DNA from: Akanthomyces muscarius
Lineage: Eukaryota > Ascomycota > Sordariomycetes > Hypocreales > Cordycipitaceae
DNA length: 64,000 nt
Direction: 5' to 3'
NCBI RefSeq assembly: GCF_028009165.1
Contig: NC_079245.1
Span: forward strand, 1,426,001 to 1,490,000
The notes under the pieces are model-generated. The model did no database searches. It was given only the letters and a program-made list of their open reading frames with translations, and had not been told where the DNA came from. Shown one piece after another: positions 32,349-42,957 of this stretch (its first letter is position 1; the number at the start of each line of letters is the position of its first letter). A program made the position numbers and the translations under genes.

Positions 32349-34105
32349 CTAATCGTCAAGCGATGTCAACCTTGTGGTGTGCTTTTGCTCCTTTTGCCGC
32401 TGTTGCAGAACCTTGTGCTCCCGCTCAACAATCACCTTGAAAAAGCGCACAATCTCGGACAGGGCTCTGTTCGCGTCGTCTACCGCCCCAATCATGTCAA
32501 ACAAGGACTGGCTGTCCGCGAGCTGCTTGGCGATGACCGAGTCGGGTTGGCAAAAGGTGCGGATGCGCATCGCGCGCGCGTTGACCTTCATGCTGTGCAG
32601 GAGGCTGCTGATCTCGACTGGGTTGCATTGGCGGCGGCCGCAAAAGGTAAATTCATTGACGTGTAGCGCCACGAGATCGACCTGCGTCTCGAGGTCGAAG
32701 CGGAAGCCGACCACACGGGGTCGGCCCTGCTGGTACCAGGCGTCGGTAATCTTTTTGAAGTTGATCGGCACGAGGCGACCCTTTTCGAGCTCACGGGAAA
32801 TGTAGTTGTTGAGAGCACAGGTGAGGTGGTATTCGAGTTCGCAGTACAGCAGGCTCTGCTCTCTCGCGTCAAGCGATATGAGGAGTTGCGCACCAGACGC
32901 CTTTGCATGCGGGAGTCGACGATGTGGATAGTGAATTTCAGTCTGAGAGATTAGCTTTGGGTCAAGGTTGCGGCATGCTGCGACGTACCATGTCTCTTGC
33001 AATCTTCTTGATGCTGTCAAAGATGCCGGCTCTCTTTTGAGGCGTCTTGCTTTCCCCGTCCTGTCCGGTATTCTCAAGCCATCCATTGTTACCAATCAGC
33101 GTCTTGCCGCCTTGCTTGAAAGTGGGAAAGTCTTGTCCCCGGAAATACAGAGGCAAAGGTGAAAACGTGGGGCTTTCAGAGACCACATCAGGAGGAGAAT
33201 ATGCCTGCCGCTCCGGTTCGGTGTTTCGCGACGTTTTCGCGGGGCTCGTTTGTCTTCTCATGCCCTCGGCCAGGCTCTTGGATCTTCGTGGATGAGAAGT
33301 ACCGCTGTCACGAGATCTGACTGGCTCGGGTGAATGTGGTGAGACACCAGACCTATAGATCTGCGTCCAGTCATTGTAGATGTCAACCACGCCATCGTCG
33401 CTGTGGTGCCGCGGCTGGCTTCTGCGGTTGCTTGGTATGTTCAGTGGTCTGGGGGGTTGTAGTTCCAAACCATGAGACGAATAGGAAGATGATGGAGCCT
33501 TGTTATTCGCATCACTTTTGCTGGAAATTCTTGCACTTAGCGGAGAGACGGCCGCGTCAACATGCTCCATCTGCGGTCTCTGTGGTTTTTTGGCGCTTCG
33601 GTGCTGGGCAGACACGTCAATTTGAGCTAGTGCCGCTTTCTGTCGTCTTTTGGCGAGAGAATCATCGGTTGCACGAGGCATGAGCTCTGAAAAGGTTGGA
33701 GAAACAACACTTATGGTTTCGTAAGGCTTTGGTTGTAAATTGGAGGACTCGAACCGTGAAGGTTGACCTTGGGATGAATGATTATTGCCCTCGTCAATCA
33801 TGCGCGATTTTGTCGGGCTCAATCGATCCGGGTTGAGTTTCTGCGTGAATCTACTGACAGTCAGGTTGAAACTCAAAAGGGCAGAGGGGTTCATCTTACG
33901 CGTCGGTAATCTTGTCCATTTGTGTCTCCGTCAGATTCATTCGTATGTGCAGAGGCTGATTTGCGTTGCGTTTTTTCGGGGAGAGCGATTTTGATCTTGC
34001 AGAGGGAGAATTGCGCAGTGAAAATGATCTCACAGAGTGCACAACGGGGGAACCTGGGCCAGAGCTTCGTTTGGCGGTTGATGTATCTGGTGATGTGGAC
34101 GACAT
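32349..34105 (-). CDS. Uncharacterised Ser/Pro-rich protein with conserved-looking C-terminal domain
   Basis: Three exons, 33900-34105, 32989-33853 and 32349-32942, with two 46-nt introns (GTAAGA...TGTCAG and GTACGT...TCTCAG), giving 554 residues. The first about 350 residues are Ser/Pro/Arg-rich and look disordered, with repeated SP/TP sites (RLSPTKSR, FSLRNSPSARSKSLSPKKR), as in targets of proline-directed kinases. The C-terminal about 200 residues look folded: helices, a short Cys pair (FCGRRQCNP) and a long terminal helix (ALSEIVRFFKVIVEREHKVLQQ). I do not recognise the family. The start at 34105 is the ATG that opens MSSTSPDTS. A longer upstream extension exists but looks like chance T-rich frame. 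Confidence 0.78.
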
Positions 34106-36805
34106 TGAAGTGCTGAGGAGGCCGTGGTTGTTGAGGCTTTGTTTTTGTATTTTTTTGTCTCTAACAAAAAAGAATTCACAATTTTTTTGGGCACTACGTC
34201 CGTATAGAAAGTTTGAAAAGAGGCCCAGCAAAAGAGCGAGTGACGGCCACAACAAGTACCTTAGCAAACGGTGGCGGTGCCAGGATGCTTGCCAGCTGGC
34301 AGGAGGGCGCCAAACGGCGATGCGCACTGCGCACGATGAATCGGGAAAAAAGGCCACATTCCTTCCAAGCAGCTTTGGATTATATTTCATGAATTCAGGA
34401 TATAATAGTTGGCTTTACCATGTATGCTTATTGATCTTGGGCATGTACACCCTAGTGCTTCGTCTTGAGTGGTAGCGTACGATGGTGGCTACTGACTGAT
34501 ATCCGTTACAACCATTTCGTAATTGACTGGCTCGTCCAACTATGCGTCCTATTTGCAACCAAGCTTCCTGCTATCATCTGATCCAGTTTGACACGAAACG
34601 TTAGGTCCTCACTGTCGTCACCCTAAACGTAGGCCTTAGCGCACGCCAACTCGGATCTCAGACAAAGAACATCAAACTGTGGCCCTATGGTAACAAACAA
34701 TCCTTTGCGTACACATCGATACTCCGCCTGTTGGAAGCCAAAGCGGGTGCACTCACGCTCCGTTTGGCAGAGCGAAGCGGTGTAACGGCGAGCTCGTACC
34801 CGTGAGTATCATGCAAGTCGAGCGTTTAGATTCGGCGGCTGACACGGCTTCAAGGCGGATTACTAGCCATGCTTCTGGTCAACTGATGGTATACGATCTC
34901 AGCCCGGTAGGCTCCGATATCAGTGAGGTTTCAACTACCGATGTGGTTCCCGAAAGGCCCGCCTGGTGGAGCGTAAACCTACTTACACGGAGGCAATTAC
35001 CAGAATACTGAGCGTCAACAGTCTATTTTTCACAATTTTCGATTCATCTAGAAGACTATTTGTGCGGTTCTTGAGATGTGCCAACACCAAATCCGGTTTG
35101 GGAAGACGCCATGCCATTGTCTGAACCGCTTTATCGCGGTGCCGCTCTGGCGCCCTGTGGTGGAGGCAGTGCCCCTTCACTCTGCGTTCAGATTCATCGC
35201 ATGCAATAACGTGTGTGATTATGCCAAGATCACTGCTGATCCGGGGGAGAACGTACCCAGTTGCAAGTGCGAAGACGTAGGCCATGAAAATTGTCACAGG
35301 CCTGCCGAGAATCCTTTCAATTTTGGCAGGCTGGGCGGCAGTTCTTGGCAGCACACCCCGGTGTTCCGGCCACGGAGCAGAGACAGCAGGACCACCGGAT
35401 ACCAAAGCATTGACCAAATGATTTGAGATTGTTGAGCGTCGTTACAGAGAGAACCACCCGGCAAGTCGGTAGATGGCGCCGGCTGTGAAGAGATTCAGAG
35501 GAGGGTCGCACGCCTGATAGCTTGATAACAGTTGCAGCAATGTATGCTCCATGGGAGGGCTCGGAATGCGGAATAGGGCCGGATCCATTGGGCGAGCGCG
35601 GCCGGCTAGAGCGTCGGGATTCGCGAGGCTCTGCGGCCTTTCCTGTCCGGTATTTCACACGAGGCCGGGTATGGCTGAGCGGTAATGCTGGACGGAAAGA
35701 AACACCGGCTCTTTCTCGCGGCAAGAGAGCAAAAATCACACCGGGCGCTAGAGTTCCAGCAGCTCGCAAATTTCCCGTCGAGTGAGTTTTAGGGGTTCAG
35801 CGAACGCGGATCGGGCGTGCGGCGGATGCAGTGCGTCATGGGGCCCTGCAGAAAATGGGGTGACGGATCGTGCTACCTGAATAGAGACTACCGATTTTGC
35901 TACCCGTTGCTGTTTGTCTGAGGCGCATCTCCCCCGCACCAGCTGGGTTGAGCGAGGGCCCAGTTCCAGTGCCTAACAAATAATAAATTATACCGCACTA
36001 TCTATCATGGATGCAGTCTGGCTCTGTGACACCCCGCGCAGGAATATGCAGAATCTCAGTCAGAGCCCCCAGCTAAAAGAGTCTATGAAGGCTCGGCCCC
36101 TTCAACTAATGCCGGCTGATGATTGGGCACTGACTGGAGACTTCTCTCGTGGCAGCTGTGACCAAGGCAGCTTGTAATTTAGGTCACTTCTAGGGCTAAA
36201 ACACGGGCTTTGCGCCGTAACGTCGTGCCACAGCAGGGTGCTGACTGAGCACAGGCGGCAGACGACGACCGCTAGGGGCGCTGCTTTCGCCGGTGTCCAG
36301 GTACTTTGGAAATGTAAATGAGTCTATCCGTAATAGAAACGATCAACTGCATTATATTAAACTGGGGACCTGTCTGTTCACTTCCCGAATCTGCTGCCGG
36401 GCATTGTTAGCTTGCCGCCCACGGCCCACCTGTCTGTCGTCTCCTCCACCAGCTCAAGCCGCCAGCGAGCCACTCCCACACTCCGTCTCGCATTTCCGGC
36501 ATGCTCGTCGCCCAATAAGCTTCCTCACGAATGCGATGCGGCTTGCGCCCCCTCTCTTTAACCAATGCAAGACCCTAACTGCCTTGGGTACCAGCCGTGT
36601 CATGCGAAAATGGTTAAATATCTTGCAGCGCCAGCCTGGGTAACACACGACGAGGCATCGTTCTTCGTCCGATGCTAGGCTTGGCTGTGCAACCTTAACA
36701 CCCTTTTTTTAGTTTTGGCAAAAATCGTACACTCCTCCTAACGGAATCATCGCTCGATCCATTCTACGTTGTATTTTCACAGCGCGCGCTTCTTCATCAA
36801 CATAC
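34106..36805. other. Intergenic region upstream of the FAD monooxygenase gene
   Basis: A 2.7-kb gap between divergent genes. A 144-codon minus-strand open frame at 34983-35417 is the only candidate with protein-like composition and is listed separately. Otherwise there are short frames only. T-rich and A-rich runs occur near 34140-34185 and 36700-36720. Confidence 0.6.
34983..35417 (-). CDS. Doubtful open frame, possible fragment of a decayed gene
   Basis: This 144-codon frame includes a hydrophobic segment (RPVTIFMAYVFALATGYVLP) and ordinary-looking helical sequence (KNRTNSLLDESKIVKNRLLTLSILVIASV). It ends in TCCGTGTAAGT, which could be a splice donor rather than the end of the protein. No matching downstream exon, convincing start or upstream exon was found, and I cannot assign a family. 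It may be a remnant of a membrane-protein gene or a chance frame. Confidence 0.2.
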   Translation of the reverse strand: MVNALVSGGPAVSAPWPEHRGVLPRTAAQPAKIERILGRPVTIFMAYVFALATGYVLPRISSDLGIITHVIACDESERRVKGHCLHHRAPERHRDKAVQTMAWRLPKPDLVLAHLKNRTNSLLDESKIVKNRLLTLSILVIASV

Positions 36806-39021
36806 ATGGCGATGCCACAACAAATGGCTTCCCACTATGACATTGGTACGCACGTTGATACCCGGCTGTCACTGCCAAGTATCACAGCCACTGATGTGTT
36901 TTCTTTCCAGTCATTGTCGGAGCTGGCCCTGTCGGCTTAATGCTTTCAACATGTCTAGCCCGCTGGGGTTATAAAATAAAGCACATCGATAACCGCCCTG
37001 AGCCGACAGCCACAGGCCGCGCAGATGGCATCCAGCCCCGGTCTCTCGATCTGCTCCGCAACATGGGCCTCAAGTCTGCCATCATGGCGCACAATCCTGC
37101 GCGCGTTTTCGAGGTTGCATTCTGGGACCCTTCTGATTCAGCATCCGGAATTCAGAGAACAGGTACATGGGCATCGTGTCCAGATTTCATTGATGCGCGC
37201 TACCCATTCACCACTCTCCTGCATCAAGGCCACATCGAACGCGTTTTCCTGTCTGATCTCGAGAAGAACGGTGTCGAAGTTCAACGACCATGGACTATTA
37301 CCGGCTTTCAGTCAGAGGAGTCGCAAAGCTCAGAATACCCCGTCACAGTGCAGCTTGAGCATGTAGATGGCACCGCCAAGGAGCAAATACACGCGAAATA
37401 TCTATTTGGCGGCGAAGGATCAAGGTCGTTTATCCGCCAGCAATTGAATATTGAACTTCGCCACAAAGACCCTATTTCTCATGTCTGGGGTGTCATGGAT
37501 GGCGTTGTGCAGACCAATTTTCCCGATATCAAGGTGAGCCCTCCCCTTACTTGATGGCTCTGGCCCGCTGTGTTGACAAGGTTTCAGATGAAATGCACCA
37601 TTCATAGCCACCATGGATCTATCATGGTTATTCCCCGTGAAGACAACATGGTTCGTTTATATATCCAAATCGCATCATCGACAGATTCGGATTGGAACCC
37701 TCGCAAGACAGCCACTGCAGAGCAGGTCAAGGAATCCGCCAAAAAGATTTTCCAGCCTTATTCTATTCAATGGGAACGCGTCGAGTGGTACTCAGTATAC
37801 CCCATCGGGCAGGGACTATCGGATCGATATTCCCTGGACCAGCGCGTCTTTATCGGTGGCGATGCCTGTCATACTCATAGTGTAAGTGCCTTACCTGCTC
37901 ATTTGAGCCACAGTGCTAACTTCCAAGTAGCCCAAAGCTGGACAGGGAATGAACACGGCTTTTCTGGATGCGCAAAACTTGGCATGGAAGATACATGCCG
38001 TAGAGGCTGGCTTCGCCGCGCGTGATATTCTCAAGACATATGAGGTGGAACGGCGCAGCGTCGCTCAAGCTCTACTGGACTTTGACAACCGCTATGCCAA
38101 GCTTTTCTCACAGCGCCCTCCTGAGCAAGGCGACGTCGATGCGGCGTCAAAATCACATCCTTCCGACGAAATGACCGATAGTGAGTTTATCAAGACGTTC
38201 AAAGAGTCTTGCGAGTTCACAAGCGGATACGGGGTCTCATATGGACCTAATGAGATCAACTGGTCCTCGAAACATGCTGCTCAGTCGCCATTAATTCATC
38301 CTGCCGGGACAACACTCACGACTGGTCGCATTTTCAAGAATTCAGATGTGACAAGAGTTTCTGACGCGAATGTTGTTCATCTTGAGCAGCAAGTGCCGTG
38401 GAATGGATCATTCAGACTATTTCTCTTTGCCGGCAATCCTAGCAAAACTGCTACCGCAGTTGCTGATTTCGCCCACTACCTGCAGGATAAGCGCTCCTTC
38501 TACGCCAGCTACCTCCGAGACGATATTGATCAAGTATCGTACCATGAAAGACATAACCCACACAGCAAATTCTTCACCATCTGCACCATCTTCGCCGCAA
38601 AGCGCCACCAGATCGAGATCGAAGACCAGGTTCCGCCCCTGCTAGCACGATACCGAGATCACATCTACGCAGATGATCGATGGGATCGTCATTTTCCCAA
38701 CTCTGATGCCACTGCGCATGCTCGCATGGGGCTCGACTCCGAGGAAGGAGGAGTCGTTCTTGTCCGACCCGATGGCTACGTCGCCATGGTCATCCGCCTC
38801 GTTGAGGGCAGCAGCACGGTAGAAGCGCTAAACGAGTACTTTTCTGCTTTTTGCACGAAGAAGATGGGCGGCCTCACATCGCATCTGTAAGTCTCACAGA
38901 ATTCCAGCGCAATGAAGAACGGAGGCTGACGGTCTGTCCTAGCGCGGATGGCACCAAAGCATCACGATGCATCGACGCCAAAGATTGGGGACTTGTAGAG
39001 AGCCCCGGGATTTCCATTTGA
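36806..39021 (+). CDS. FAD-dependent aromatic monooxygenase, phenol 2-monooxygenase-like
   Basis: Flavoprotein hydroxylase of the PHBH/phenol-hydroxylase family, expected to hydroxylate a phenolic ring with NADPH and O2. Exons: 36806-36845, 36911-37533, 37588-37881 and 37931 onward. Read through, exon 4 ends at TAA 38888-38890 (638 residues). A perfect GTAAGT donor at 38887 and CCTAG acceptor at 38942 would instead add an exon, 38943-39021. Motifs: Rossmann [10 protein letters not shown] near the N-terminus; [14 protein letters not shown]; a GGEGSRS segment where most relatives have GADGARS; FAD-ribityl-binding [20 protein letters not shown]; and the thioredoxin-like C-terminal domain of phenol hydroxylases. 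The substrate is unknown. No pathway partners lie nearby, so a catabolic or detoxifying role is inference. Confidence 0.9.
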
Positions 39022-39644
39022 GTTGTTTATCATTCGCAGCGAGCGGCAGAGACCACCTAGGCAGCTCTCACACATGCTTAGGCATAACGTTGAGATAATT
39101 GTACATTGCATTTGCTTGATAATTAGTGAATATCGAATTTCAGGGTCAAAAGCGCGCCTGCACAAATAGCCTTGCGTGCAGCTACCTCAGTGAGCCTGAT
39201 AGTGGTTAACGGAATGACCCCAGTACCAGTTTGCGCGGGCACCCAAAGAGGTACTTAGTGCGGGAGATCTGGCGTAATGTATGCCACGGTTCACAATCTT
39301 ACGCTAACTCCTGTCGTGACTTTACGCCCTGTCAATATTCCGAATGCTCTGAAGTGACCGAGTGAGGCAGCGTGCCGGCGCGCCAGCGACAATCACTAGG
39401 TCAGTGCTGCCGATATTCAGCCGGCGCATCCCTCCACTGTAGCAACGCTGGGACCCAGCGTCAACACACCTTCACTTCACATCGCCATCAGCCTCTTTCC
39501 GACACCCGATCAAATGGCCAAAATGATGCGAAGATAGTCGCGTGGAGGTAGGTCTCACTGAGATACATTTTCGCAAGCTCCATTTAACAAGGTAGTAGAG
39601 CTATGACATATTAACCTCCCCTCGCTTTCAAATTTGTCTTCGGT
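39022..39644. other. Intergenic region upstream of the SUMO protease gene
   Basis: 0.6 kb between two plus-strand genes; presumably holds the monooxygenase 3' UTR and the next promoter. No feature was recognised. Confidence 0.5.
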
Positions 39645-41300
39645 ATGATAGAAACCATTCAGTCGGCATTCTTCTCTGTGGGGGGTGCCGTGCAGAAATT
39701 CTGTAAGTTTATACGTTCCGTCATTTTAGCAGCGTTCTCATTTTCAGTTCGTCACGATCACACTGCCGCGCAACCCCGGGAAAAGGATCCCAGCGCAAAG
39801 CGTCTCAAACTCAGTACCACATCAGCCAAGAGCAACGGAGATGGCCACGAGGGAGTCACGGCGGGGTTTGTTGATGAAGTCTCGGGCTTGAAATCAGGCG
39901 TGGCCAGCGAGTCGCACGCAGGCAATGCGAGCCTAGGCCGCGGCTCTCTACCTTCGCCACCACCTTCACCAAGGAAGCGCGACGTGCGCCAGCCACACAG
40001 CAAAGCGCGCAGGTTTCTTGACAGATTCCGCTCATCTTCTTCTCAATATGCATTTGGACCGAGTCTTGACAATGCTTTCGATGCAACGCGTAAGAGACCC
40101 TCAACCAGAGACATACTCAAGGGGAAGCGGCGGGCGGCGTCACGGCAAGCGTCGAAACGAGCTGGGCCGTCACGCCTGCCCAAGCCTGTGAGATTTACAA
40201 AAATTCTGGAGAAGCCAGAGGGGCCTGAAGCGAAACCTCCGGTCATGGATGACTTGCCCAGCATCATCGATAAACTCACGCTTGAGTCGCAGCCAACAGC
40301 TTCGTCGGCAGCCGACGAAGTGTTTTCCGATCCCCTGACATCCCACTACAAACCCAGCTATTTCAAAACGCGTGAAGATGACCCTGCCAACTACGATGAT
40401 CGTATAGAGGCCATCTTTGATGAGAAGCAGCCATGGTCGCTCGAGCTCAACACCGTGGTGGGAGATACCATCCAAGCGCAACGCAAGACGCGAGTCTCTG
40501 ATGAGGAGATTACTCGCGAATATATCATAAATCTGCAACAATACGACGTACGTGATCCTTGTCGACCGCTGCTGCTCTCGTTATCCGAGCAGATGAGCAA
40601 ACGAACTGTTAGCACCATATATGCGAAGCCTGATGCTGTCCTAGCAAAGGCAGCTGATTCAACACCATTGCATCGCCATGACTTCTGCAGAGTCATACCC
40701 AAGACAGAATGGCTTAATGACGAGATTGTTAATGGAGTTTTGTCCTGGCTGGACCAGGCAGTCAATCATATTGGCGGTGTTGACGACCCCAAGTCACAGA
40801 CCCGAAAATGTCTCGTCATGACATCTTTCTACTATAAACAAATAAAGACGGCTTGCAAAAACACGCAGAGGACGCTGAAGCGAAAGGGGGTCACGAAAGA
40901 GAATCTACTCAAGGTCAACACGATTTTGCTGCCAATTTGCGAACATTCGCATTGGACGCTGATGGTCATCAACCCGTCGAAAAAGACGGTGGCCCATGTT
41001 GATTCATTGAACCCACGTGGGACAAAATCGGTCACAGATCTCGCTCTAATGTGGATGAAGGACGCGTTGGATGAGAAGTTTGTTCCTGCGGAGTGGTCAA
41101 CAATCAAGTATGATCACCCGGCGCAGACGAATGGATACGACTGCGGTGTTCACACGATATGCAACGCGATTTGCGTTGCTGTTGGTGTTGATCCATTTGC
41201 GGCTTATAAAGCTGCTGAAATGCCTGCGTTACGACTGCAAATGTCGGCAGTCTTGGTGAATGGAGGGTTTACAGGAGAGCTGGATCTTCTCGGATTCTAA
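39645..41300 (+). CDS. ULP1: Ulp1-type SUMO protease
   Basis: Cysteine protease (C48 family) that matures SUMO and removes it from substrates, usually at the nuclear periphery. The open frame codes 551 residues. A 45-nt segment, 39703-39747, has GTAAGT...TTTCAG ends and divides by three, so splicing would give 536 residues by removing a hydrophobic insert. The N-terminal half is basic, Ser/Pro-rich and looks disordered. The catalytic domain occupies about residues 330-551 and shows the full set: H436 (SHWTLM), D453 (HVDSLN), Q494 (QTNGYDCG) and C500. The motif WLNDEIVNGVLSWL marks SUMO binding. Numbers are for the unspliced frame. Family membership is clear; whether it is Ulp1 or a second paralogue is not. 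Confidence 0.92.
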   Translation: MIETIQSAFFSVGGAVQKFCKFIRSVILAAFSFSVRHDHTAAQPREKDPSAKRLKLSTTSAKSNGDGHEGVTAGFVDEVSGLKSGVASESHAGNASLGRGSLPSPPPSPRKRDVRQPHSKARRFLDRFRSSSSQYAFGPSLDNAFDATRKRPSTRDILKGKRRAASRQASKRAGPSRLPKPVRFTKILEKPEGPEAKPPVMDDLPSIIDKLTLESQPTASSAADEVFSDPLTSHYKPSYFKTREDDPANYDDRIEAIFDEKQPWSLELNTVVGDTIQAQRKTRVSDEEITREYIINLQQYDVRDPCRPLLLSLSEQMSKRTVSTIYAKPDAVLAKAADSTPLHRHDFCRVIPKTEWLNDEIVNGVLSWLDQAVNHIGGVDDPKSQTRKCLVMTSFYYKQIKTACKNTQRTLKRKGVTKENLLKVNTILLPICEHSHWTLMVINPSKKTVAHVDSLNPRGTKSVTDLALMWMKDALDEKFVPAEWSTIKYDHPAQTNGYDCGVHTICNAICVAVGVDPFAAYKAAEMPALRLQMSAVLVNGGFTGELDLLGF

Positions 41301-42252
41301 GCTCTGGCGGCGTGGCAGAGCATGGAGTTGTATTTTGTACTGTATTGTTTGCTTCTCAACATTGATATCCCTATGTGTTATTATTGAATATAACTCGACA
41401 TGTACTTGAGCTACTACCGTCTACCGTCCAGGCTGTGTCGTACGTTCAGTTTCAGTTTATGGCGCGCGCTCTAATCAGACACAATCGCCTGGAAATGTCC
41501 CGAGAACGAGGCTGTCGGCAAGCACATCAACGCATAGCCGACGAGCAGTGTGTTTTCAATATCCGCAGGTAGCCGAGCAAGGGGGGGTGCGGATGAGGTT
41601 TTTACAGGGAGATATCCCGGGAAGGACAACCGCTGGTTGGTGGAAGATTCACAAGACGCCAAAATGAAAAGAAGAAAAGAGAAACAACGCAAACGGTGCA
41701 ACTATGGAACTCGGCTTCAGCCCGGTGGGCCGAAAATCTGGGCAATTAAGGACGGCAGACGAGTTGAAAACCTTTTCGCTGGTCGCAAAGCCAAGGTTGC
41801 TAGGCAAGATTGCCAGGCCGTGCCAGGATGGCTTGCAGGTCGCTAGCGCAGTGCGTGTGGACAGGAAGATTTTGACAGCCACTGCGGGTCGTGCAGCCGT
41901 TCGGATCCGAACTCGTCGTTCCGGTGCTACCCAAGAGTAAACCTTGGGCTTAGTCAAAATTATTATTCCGGTAGCACGGAAGCTATCGCATAGGGTACAG
42001 ACATGAGAGCAAATAGGGGAAAGGAGAATTGGATGAATGGAACCCTGGTGTATAAGTATCTCGGACAGAGATTGGACAGAACGTTGATCATAGAACTAAT
42101 GCGGGGAATTCTGACGGAGCGTTTCTGTTCGTTCTTTTCCTCTATCAACGTCAAGGACGCTTCTACATCAGACTACGGGGCGATAATATAGGCAGTAAAG
42201 CTCTCTCAGCTCGCCAGTCTTACAAGCCGGCAAATACATAAAGCTAGAAACG
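41301..42252. other. Intergenic region between the SUMO protease and HAD genes
   Basis: 0.95 kb between tandem plus-strand genes. It contains a G7 run at 41581-41587 and nothing with recognisable coding content. Confidence 0.5.
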
Positions 42253-42957
42253 ATGGCGTCACTCGTTATATTCGACTTTGACGGCACGCTGTTCGACACG
42301 CACCAGTCCATCTCGCACAGCATCAAGCTCACATTCGATGCCCTCTCCCCGACTCAATCGCCACCAGAGTCGGAAGTGCAGCGATACATCTCTTCCGGGA
42401 CAGGCTTGTCGGATACGTTTCGGGCGCTGACGGCCTCGGTCGGCGTCGCCTTTGACAAGGACACTGAAGCCGAGTGGACGGCAAAATACCGCGAGGTCTA
42501 TGCGTCGGACGGTCAGCCGCTGATCCGGCCGTTCCCAGGCGCCAAGGAGCTGCTGCAGCACCTCGCGCAGCGAAAGGTCCCGATGGCCATTGTCAGCAAC
42601 AAGGGCGTGGCCGCGGTCGTGACGGCGCTGGCGAGGAGCGGGCTCGCCGACTACGTGCCGCGAGAGCTCATCGTGGGCGACAGCACGCCCGGGGCGACGC
42701 GGAAGCCAGACCCGTCAAGCTACACTGCGGTTCTGCTGCCGGCGGTGACGCAAATGTACGGTGTCTCGGGCCTGGACGCCGGCAAGGTGCTGGAGGTGGG
42801 CGACACCGTGGCGGACGTCCAATTCGCGAGAAACATTGGCGCCAAGTCGTGCTGGTGCCGGTTCGGCTACGGCGACGCAAAGGCGTGTGCAGAGTTGGAG
42901 CCCGACTATGTGGTTGATACCCTGGAGCAGGTCATTTCAATCTGCGACGCTCTGTGA
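42253..42957 (+). CDS. HAD-superfamily phosphatase, phosphoglycolate phosphatase-like
   Basis: A 234-residue single-exon hydrolase. The four HAD motifs are present: IFDFDGT with nucleophile D8 and D10 (motif I), MAIVSNKG (motif II), the RKPDP lysine (motif III) and LEVGDTVADVQFARN (motif IV). The helical cap between motifs I and II is of the C1 type found in phosphoglycolate phosphatase and beta-phosphoglucomutase relatives. A small phosphorylated metabolite is the likely substrate but cannot be specified. The downstream gap lacks a recognisable neighbour for more than 8 kb. Confidence 0.9.
   Translation: MASLVIFDFDGTLFDTHQSISHSIKLTFDALSPTQSPPESEVQRYISSGTGLSDTFRALTASVGVAFDKDTEAEWTAKYREVYASDGQPLIRPFPGAKELLQHLAQRKVPMAIVSNKGVAAVVTALARSGLADYVPRELIVGDSTPGATRKPDPSSYTAVLLPAVTQMYGVSGLDAGKVLEVGDTVADVQFARNIGAKSCWCRFGYGDAKACAELEPDYVVDTLEQVISICDAL

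Noticed and set aside
35655..35770. tRNA-like box A (TGGCTGAGCGG) at about 35671
   Set aside because: The D-arm and acceptor stem do not pair and no acceptable box B follows at the right distance.
36806..42957. Monooxygenase and neighbours as a small secondary-metabolite cluster
   Set aside because: No polyketide synthase, peptide synthetase, terpene cyclase or pathway regulator is adjacent. The neighbours are a SUMO protease and a HAD phosphatase.
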